Of a DNA stretch of 64,000 nt, positions 51,901 to 61,485 are shown one piece after another (within the stretch, counting starts at the first letter, position 1; every line of letters begins with the position of its first letter). The translations under genes and the position numbers were made by a program. Origin of the DNA: Liriodendron chinense (Eukaryota; Streptophyta; Magnoliopsida; Magnoliales; Magnoliaceae); contig PVNU02000127.1 in NCBI GenBank assembly GCA_003013855.2, forward strand, positions 1,302,001 to 1,366,000, written 5' to 3'. The notes under the pieces were generated by a model. The model searched no databases and was not told the origin of the DNA. It worked only from the letters and a program-made list of their open reading frames with translations.

Positions 51901-54900
51901 TTATAGCTGTTTCCTTTTCTTTTAACATAATTATTTCAACACCAATCAGAAAAGAAATAAATTAAAAAAAAAAAATCATTTCAATAACTGATGACCAATT
52001 TATCTATGATGCCCATAGTGTCGGGCAAATTAACTTCATTTCAACTTGCTCCACAAATAAGCACTTACAATGTCTCCAACATGAGAGCATTTGTAGTTTC
52101 TGCATGTGCCATGGTTCTAAATACCTTCCGAAACCGAGTCATCTCAGCTTCGGGGGGCAACAAAATGAGTCATCAGATTGTAACAAAATGAGTTGGAGTA
52201 AATCATACTGGTTTTATTCTCCAAGCGAGTCGAACTCTGAAACCACTATTTAAGCCATGAGTAACACTGCATGCTTGATAACAAGAATACTAGACTGGAG
52301 TCATCCAGTAAACTACCATAATCCCACTCCAATATACCCTTATAACTGCCCCATGTACCTGGAACCCAATCCGCTTTCCTCAGACTCTACCATTGGACGA
52401 CATCCATGGTCATGTTGAGAAACTCCATATCCAGTTTAGCATTTGAAAGAAATATCATCCATTTTATCACATGGCAATTACAGCCCTACATTACTAAGAT
52501 AAGAACACACATTAAAAATTGGTACCTGTAAAGAAAGGTAACACATCTTTCCAGAAGAACAAATGCGGCAACGCTGCATGTGTTTCTGCAACCACCAAAA
52601 ATGCAAAGAAATGGTTTAGTTACTCATTTCCTGTCACCTCACTGCAAAGTAAAGTGATAGCTAAATGCATTCAATGCTCTCCCTACTTGCAATCCTCCAT
52701 GAAATGGAGGATGCACATGCCTCGCGATCAACAATATTTTCTAAAATGAGAAAGATTCCACTAAATATTGCTTCATTAACTTTCAAAAATTACCATTGGA
52801 AGTAGAATAACTGAAAAGCTCGTGAAGCCCAAAAATAAATATAAACTAGGGCATCACGAAAGTAGGGGCGCAACTGAATCAGGTTGAACTGATGGATCAT
52901 TGGACTCAGCCTAATAATAAATGGGCCTGGATCTGAATCTAGACCTGCTGGGTTGAGACTGGATCCAAAATACGAGCCCGAATATTAAATGGGCCAGGTT
53001 TGGAGTGTCTAGATCCTCTCAAAATCGACCCAACTCGACCCAGGCCAATCACAAATCGATGTAGACCTGACCCTTTAAATTCATTCAACTAAGATAACTG
53101 GGTAATAATTAAAACCTTAAGACCTACCTGAAGAAAACATGTGACGGGTGTAACAGGAGTCTTTGTTAAATAGGAAATAGAGATTAAGCAAACCCAGCTT
53201 AGACGTGACCCCAATGCAACATGTAGAAATATGGATTGGATCAAGATGCTCCTAGTCCAGACCCGGCCACACCCTACCAAACCTAGCTTATTTTTGAAGT
53301 AGGCCCAAGCCTAATATTGATTGGAAGACTCAATATATCAGCATAGCTCTCCTTTACTATTGAAGCTTTGTAGGACAATTTCAACGACCTTGCCTTTTGT
53401 CTCTAGCGCCGATATGAGCACTTGACATGCTACATACTGCAACTGATAGGAAAATTTTGATGTTACACATACCAGCACCAATAGATTGCAAGACTATTGT
53501 AACTCAAGACATTTTCCACAGTATTGCATGTTACCAGTCATGTGTTGTGTCTTGAGTTGGATATAGTCATGAAACGTATCAGTGCTGATACACTTAACAT
53601 CAATTTTCTTTCATATTGGTACCAATATGTAGCCAACCCCAATTGATTGGGATAAGGCTTAGATGATGGTGGTGATTGGTACCAAAATGTATTATGTCAA
53701 ATGCTCGTATGGGTGCCAATATGTTAAGCGACCTCAACTGCCACAAACGATAAAGAAAGGGTAAGATCATCAAATATTATCTGTCAGAAGCGCCAGGGAC
53801 AGTAGGAGAGAGCTTTCCCGATACAATGAGCCTTCAATGGAATTTTTAGGGGTCTTCTTGAACTAGTCCCTTGTTTCTAATCCCAATCAAAATTATCCGA
53901 ATCAGCAAATGATTGAAATGCTAAACTAAGATTAACATTACACTTATATGATGGATCTCAACAATTGCGGCAAGAAACTACAATCACATATTAATAGAAA
54001 CACAAATATAGGTGTTTGAGACATTCTACGCTAAGGAGTTCAACAGTTCAAAATAACCGACGTCCACCCTCATTTTAAGTGCTCCAGCATGTTTGCCTGC
54101 TCTCAGATTAAATAACTCTCATTGGCAATCTTTATCTTCCGAAAAACCTGGTTCACGTGTTGCTCCCTAGATTCAACAAATCTAGTTCAGAGGATAAGGA
54201 TTTTACCACTTTGAGGCCCTCATCTGAATTACCAAGGTGACTAAATCTTATGTAATTGGCATTGTCAGCAAGCTTTATTGAAGTCATTTCATTGTTCCGA
54301 GAATGCTTGCAACTTAGTGTAATGCCTTCAGAAAGCTGTGGTTGTTAAAGAATTCCTTCCAAGTTTTGCCATGTGTCGGAAAGATTGCAATTGCACTATG
54401 GATATCCCATCCGTTTTGGTTACTGTCCATAGCTCGTGGAACATTCTATTGAATCCAACATAGCAACACCTTATTGATTCAAACTGATAACCTATTTTGT
54501 GTCATATGGCTGGCAATTGCCAGGGGCTCATCAATTCCACTCTTGCTTATCTATAAAAGGTGCCCCCATTTATTTCACCCCATGGTTTGAATATCAATTA
54601 TCACATACTCATATCAGTCACCCCCATTATGAGATAGTAGGTGAACTGGTCCGATTTAAAAAAAGGGCCATATCAGCCCATATCAGCTGATATGACCGAA
54701 AAAGCCAATGCATCCATCAAGGTCCCCTTTTATTTTTATTTTTCCCCAATTTTTTCGCTCATTTTCAACTTCTTTCTTCATTTCAACCATGGAAGAAGTA
54801 TAGAAACTTATTTTAAACTACATCTAGGCCTGTTTTGGGACAGAAACACCAAGTTCTGAGTGGGATTTGATGAATTGAAGTTTTTTTTTTTTGAAAGATT

Positions 54901-57900
54901 ACGAAATTTATTAAACTAGAACAAAAGCTACAAAGATAAGCTGGATCGCCAAGAAGGCAAACCAACTAAACAACGAGGAAAAGAAAATTACATCCCTTAA
55001 GATTAATGTCATTGGTGGCCCACTCAACGGTTAATGATCTGGTCCTTTTGGATATGGCCTCCGTCGCTCTACTTTCCCCACGAAAACATCTTCCATTCCT
55101 TTCTTCCCACACACACCACCACACCACCAAAAGAGACATTCTCCATAAAACTGTCCTTTGCTTTCCCAAATTGACTTTGTGCCAAGCCTGTAAGAGATCC
55201 CCAACTATTCCAGGAAAGGACCACACCACTTGGAATCTGGCTAAGATATCTATCCAGATCTGATGAATGAAACTGCATTGGACAAAGAGATGGTCTACCG
55301 TTTCCTCATTTCTCATACAATAGAGACAGATGTTCGGGATGCACATTCCCCCTTTTTCGCAAATTGTCCACCGTAAGGACCTTCTTCTTACCAACCAACC
55401 ACCCGAATGCAGCAATCTTGGGCAAAACTCTATACTTCCATACATGTTTCGTTGATTTCTCTTCTCTTGCCGTAGAAACGTTGCTTAAGAATTCATAAAA
55501 GGACTTTACTGAAAAGACACTGGATTTTTCGAACCTCCAACATAAATTGTCCAAGGATAGATTGTCCGGTCAATGCAAATGAATGCGGTTTAGAAGGGCC
55601 ACGTATTCCTCAACCTCCTTGTCATGAAGATACCTCCTACATGGAGGTTCCCATATCACCTCTCCCCCTACGAGGGAAAAACAATCAGCTATCATAACTT
55701 GAGGGTTCAGGGCTATCTGATAGATTTTCTGAAATTCTTCCTTCAATCGGACGTCTCCCACCCAATTATCTACCCAAAAACGAATCCACTGGCCGTTCCC
55801 CATAGAAAAACTTACACCTTTCATTATTTCCAGCTTGATAGAAAACACACATTTCCATAGGGCTGAAGATCTGTAGATGGAAGAGCCATTGGTCCACCGG
55901 CCTCCCTCCGAGCGACCGTACTTAGATTTAATTATTTTGTTCCACAACGCTCCATCCTCAACTCCCAATCTCCAAACCCACTTGCCTAACAACGCCCTAT
56001 TCATGATCTTGAGATCTTTTATGCCTGCCCATCCATCTTTGAAGTACTTGCACACCTCCTTCCAGTCCATCAAGTGGAATTTCTTCTTCTCTTCCATACC
56101 GTGCCATAAGAAGTCGCGCCTTAACTTCTCAAGTCTGGCTAAAATCGAGGTCGCGCATTTGAAGACAGACATGAAATAGAGAGGGAGATTCGATAGAGCT
56201 TCTTTAATGAGAGTGATGTGCCCACCCAAGGATAAATATCTACATTTCCATCTTGCTAGGTACCTTTCGAACCTGTCTATCACCTTGTCCCACATACACT
56301 TTAGGGGGCTTTCCAACACAAAGGGGAAGGCCTACAAAGGAAGTCGGGAGAGAACCCATAGCGCATCCAAAAGCTCCAATATATTCACGAACCTCTTCTT
56401 CCTCCATGTTGACCCTGAACATCTTGTTTTTTTCCAAATTCACCCTTAAACTTGACACTACTTCAAAACATCGAATTATCGTTTTCAAGTTGTTAACTTT
56501 TTCTATATCGGCGTCACAAAATAGAAGCATGCCATCCGCAAATTGAACATGAGATATCTGGTTTTTCATCCCTTCCACTTTAAACCCAACAATTATTCCT
56601 TCTTCTTGGCCTTTGCACAACATTCTTGATAAGGCCTCCCCTTCAATAACAAAAAGAAACGGGGATACCGGATCACCCTGACGAAGCCCCCTGGAGCTTT
56701 TGAAAAAAGCTTTAGGAGATCCATTGAGAAGAATCGAGTAGTACGCCGAGCCCAAACATTCCCCCATCCATCTTCTCCATTTATCACCATACCCGAGCCG
56801 CTAAAGCATATATTGAAGAAAATCCCAATCAACGTGATCGTAGGCCTTTTTTAAATCGAGCTTACAAAGAAAATCTTTAGAACTTGATCTATGCCTCAAA
56901 TCCAAACGTTCATGGGCAATTAAAGCGCTATCAATAATTTGTCTTCCTGGGATGAAAGCACTTTAGTCTTCTGATATAATATTTCCAAGAATACACTTCA
57001 AGTGAGACGCCAAAACTTTAGCCAATATCTTCTACGGACCACCAATTAAGTTAATCGGCCTAAAGTCCTCGAGGGATTCCGCTCCAACCATCTTCGGGAT
57101 TAACACTACGAAGGAAGCACCAATGCCTTTTGGAATGCGGCCTCCTTCAAAAAACTCATTCATGAAGTCCATCACGTCCTTTTTTATCGAATCTCAAAAA
57201 CTCTGAAAGAAGGCAATTGGAAAATCGTCCGGCCCAAGGGCTTTATCTCCTCCCAATGCATCCACCGCACTTTTTACCTCGTCCTCAGAGAAGGGTGCTT
57301 CCAGGGAGTTTGTTTCCTCATCGAACAGCCTTTTGAACTGCAACTAGTCAAGATAAGGCCTACTCCATCCTTCACCCTTAAGAAGGTTGCTAAATGATAG
57401 AATTAACCTCCTCCGAGATGCTTTGTTTATCAACTATTTTGTTCCCTTCCACCAATATGCTACTAATCTTGTTCATTCTTGCACGCATGCTCGCCAAATT
57501 ATCGAAAAACTTGGTGTTTTATCTCCTTCCTATATCCACGTACTTCGAGATCTTTGTTTCCATTTTATTTCATCTTCCAACACCCTTGACGAATAGTTTT
57601 GAACCACCTAAACTCTTCTAATATGCTCAACATTTGTCAATGGGTCTGCCTCGGCCTTCGCATCTAGAATTGCAATTCTAATAGCATAAAGGTTGTCTCT
57701 GCCTCTCTGTTACATAGCACTGTCGCCTTCCAATTCTTAATTTTATCTTTAAGTAATCTCATTTTTTGGCCAAGCTTGAAACTCACAAAACCTTCAACCT
57801 CGAACCCTGCCCACCAATCTTTAATAAGATTAGAGAAACCGTCAATCTTCAACCAAGACATTTCGAATCTGAACGGCTTTGGTCCCCAATTCTCCTCATC

Positions 57901-60900
57901 GATTGCAAGAAGCATCGGATTATGATCTAACATTGGCTTCAGCAGAACACTCTGCGATACGAGAGGGAACTTTTCTAACCATTCGGGCGAGAACAAAAAT
58001 CTGTCCAGTCTAGACATATTCCTCCTTCCGTTCAACCAAGTAAATCTGTCTCCTATAAGCGGAAGATCAATAAATTCCTGTCGCTCAATCCAATCTGAAA
58101 ACGTGCGCATAGCAGTAGTGACCCTTGCGTTGTGAGACCTCTCTTCTGCTTATCACGTTATGTTTAAGTCTCCCGCTACATTTTTCTCTATTAGCAGTCA
58201 GTTCCTCCCAACAATCTTCTCTTCTATCGTCAGCATTGGGACCATAGACTGAAGTGATAAGGCAGTAAAAGTCTGAAGAGAACTCTTTTAAAACAATCGA
58301 CAGAGAGAACATTCCTTTCCAAGTATCCATCAAGTCCCATACCGAGGACTTCCAAGCTATCAAAACTCCACCCGAACTACCCATTGCATCAAGCACTGCC
58401 CACTTAGCGTCACTGACCTTCCATAACGTGCCCATAAGCTTGGTATTGAAATTTTGAACCTTTGTTTCCTGAAAACATACCACCTCTACCTTACTTCAAC
58501 TGCACACATCCTTTATTAACCTTCTCTTGAGTTTAGACCCCACACCCCTTACATTCCAGGATAAGATCTTCATTTGGGACCAAATTTACCCCACCTTCCC
58601 TGTACCTCACAATCTGCCTTTTTCCCTCTGCAAAAGGATGGACTCATAGGGAGATTCTGTAATTCCCTATTACTGTCCGAGGAGGAGAAGGTCCTTCTGG
58701 GAGATATCGAAACTACCAAAGGTCGCCCACGATCTTCCACGCACTGGAAAAGTGCAATGTAGTCTTCCGGTTGGTCACCGAAGGATAGCCCGATAGTCCT
58801 TCTCACATGCCCCATTGCATCCCTAATCCTTCTTCTTTTTTTTTTTTTTCTGAATCAGCTTGGTCCTTTGCTCTTCGCCTTCATCCGTTAGCTCTTGTCC
58901 TCCTGCACCATCATTTAGCATCCTTCCCATCAGAATCTGAAGAGGCGCCGCTTCTATAATGTCTTCGCCTGATTCTTCCTAAAAGAGGGATGCTAATGCT
59001 TCCTCCGATATAGGGTTGCTGCTTCTAGTGGAAAGAGGGGACTCGCAATCTAGCGGATCAGCCATGTCGGATTTCCAAGAGAAGATATCTTCCTCTCTCG
59101 AAAAAGGGATGTGTCCTTCATGTGTGTCGAGCAGCAAGGGTAAGTCGTTAAAGGTGAGGTTGTCACTCACTTTGCACATGTGCATGAGATTAGAATGTTT
59201 CTTCTGGGGTAGGGAGGCCATTCACGTGCTTGTTTAACTCGCTCACGTGCAGCATACTCAACTAGAGCTTCTGAACGTCGGCCATGTGTGGCTCCACCTC
59301 ACACGTGTCTGCATCATCTGTGCCTGTCCCACCGCCCTTTACGATACCTGGGCACGTGCCCCGAGTCGCCCGAGCTAATAGTGTCGATGGCTGAAATGGG
59401 ATCCGATCTTGGGTCCGCACTAGGAGATGGTACTAGATTAAACGTAAGGTGGTTTGGAGCCTCTGAACCACCCCCGATCCTCCCGCAGACGTTGTTGGTA
59501 TGGGGCCCAGGTATACAAACCTCCCACGCCGAGCCTCCCTCCTTGTAAATGCAGGCACGTGCCTCTAGCCAACTTTCGGATTGCCTTGAAGCTTCGTTGA
59601 CACACAAAAGCTGAGAATAAATCTACTTCGTCCACGCGTCATAATGAGAGTAACAACCGCCCTGCATACCTCCTCTCGAGGTTTCCGCAGCCCCTACGAT
59701 GGTATGCATTACGCTATCCTTCCCGTTTCTGCCGCCAACTCTGCTACCACCAATAGGCTTCGTCCACGTCTCACAGCTTTGCTCTGGTGCTCCTGCAGCA
59801 CATGCAATCAGTGCTCCAGCAGCCTTGACCATGGCTTCTTGAGGTTTGAAGCCCATCACTCCTGTCTCCCTTAACCTCCAGATCTCACCCCATCGAGGAG
59901 TAGGAGCGTCTTTTTCCTCCCTTTGAACTGGCAGAATACATGTTCTGTCCCCTGCTAGAACCGATATGTGTTGTGGCAGAGTGCCTTCCTTTCTTCTCCT
60001 AATACGTGCCCTGATCACCCCTATCTCTTCTCCTAGCTTCGTCTTTTGATCTAATTCCAGCAGAGCTCCCAGGCAGGAAATTGCAACAAGAAAGAAACCT
60101 TCATTCCAAAGTTCTAAAGGCACTCCCCATATTAGCACCCAGAGGTCCTCATAGACAAACGCAGAGAACTCCTCCCACTTCAGGATACTCCTTCATTTGA
60201 GCCTCCCTAACCAAATCGACTAAGTCGCTTTGGGCCTTAAGAGAGAACTGAATCCATAGTTCTTTGAAGCCGATTGGCTTAAAACGATATAATTCCAATG
60301 GGATTCTACAGCAGTCCGAGAGCCACTTCCTTACCTGCGGAATGGAGGCTACTTCTCTGGTAATAATAACCGACAAACCTTGCAAAGCTTCCTTGGCCTA
60401 AGAAATCATTTCCTTGCTAACGCCCACTGAAGTTTCCCCTTTTTCCTTCTTCGTCATCACCCTACTACTCGTCTCCTTCACACTATCCTTTTCCTTGTCC
60501 CAACCCCTCCTTTCTTCCGCCTCCTTATCCTTGTCCCGGTTTCCGTCCCCTTCGTCTGTGATTTTTGGAGGTGTTTTTTGCGATCCAACCAGCACATCCT
60601 TAAAGGTTATAGATCCTTGAGTTGCTGAAGGGTGTTTTTCCACTACCAACAAGCGTTGGACAGTCGCTGCCTTCTGCTAGGAGTAAGCCTTCTTCTCCTT
60701 CTTTGTACCTACCCCATTCTTGAATCTAAGTTCTAGACCTAATCTAGCTCTTTGGACCAGAAGTTTTACACCCCCAAAGCTCTCTCCATGTAGCATCTCC
60801 ACCGCCCTGCTATGTTCTGCCTCCGAGCTCATACAAACAAAAGCGAAACCCTAGTTGGCGTTGTTATGCTTTTTCCTCGGCAACACCACATCCACCACCA

Positions 60901-61454
60901 CTCCTGCGCTACCGAAAACCCTCGAAAAGTTGACCAGCAGCCATCCTTCTGGGAATCCCTGTACGAACAGGGTAAGATATCCAGATACATCCTTAAACTC
61001 TCTTCTTTCCATCGCTGATAATCTCTTTTTCCCTTCGATTGTCTTCCAATGTCCTTCGTCGTCATTAGCAGTTTCGGAAGCCATTTTTCCGATGTCCTCC
61101 GTCATCGTCAAGTCTAGAAGCTCTGTTCGCTTGTACCCAACAAGACCTGAATGCTGAAACTCTCTCTCCCTCATGAAATTGAAGTTGAGTGTACCATTTT
61201 AGGAAAAATTGAAAGTAGGGGTAAACCATCACTTTTTTCCATTTCTTCGTCTCTTTTTGTTGCATTTCATGTAATGGGCCACAATCCACCACCATGCTCA
61301 ATTTGTGTTTGACTATGGACTATTTAGTAGACTTTCAATAAGGCAAGCAAACAGACAAAATTCTCATCAAAGAATGATCTAATACACCATTGAATATATG
61401 CTATATATTCTGGGGCGGGGGTTTGCATTTTCTTCTTATTTTCCTGATTTTTTT

Positions 61455-61485
<31 letters not shown>

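Larger units (their letters stand above)
54881..61172 (-). mobile_element. Near full-length L1-like LINE with target duplication
   Basis: It is oriented with the MBOAT gene, in its 10.6-kb intron. The 3' end is a 12-bp poly(A) (T run at 54881-54892). ATGAATTGAAG (54870-54880) and ATGAAATTGAAG (61173-61184) flank it as a slightly diverged target duplication. The order is ORF1 with an RRM-like domain (about 61090-59250), AP-type endonuclease (about 58480-57650), reverse transcriptase (about 57350-56250) and the C-terminal zf-RVT region (to about 54970). Many stops and frameshifts make it inactive. Confidence 0.9.

Noticed and set aside
59223..59556. Several CACGTG words in the LINE ORF1 region
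   Set aside because: They lie inside a degraded LINE, with no reason to read them as regulatory.
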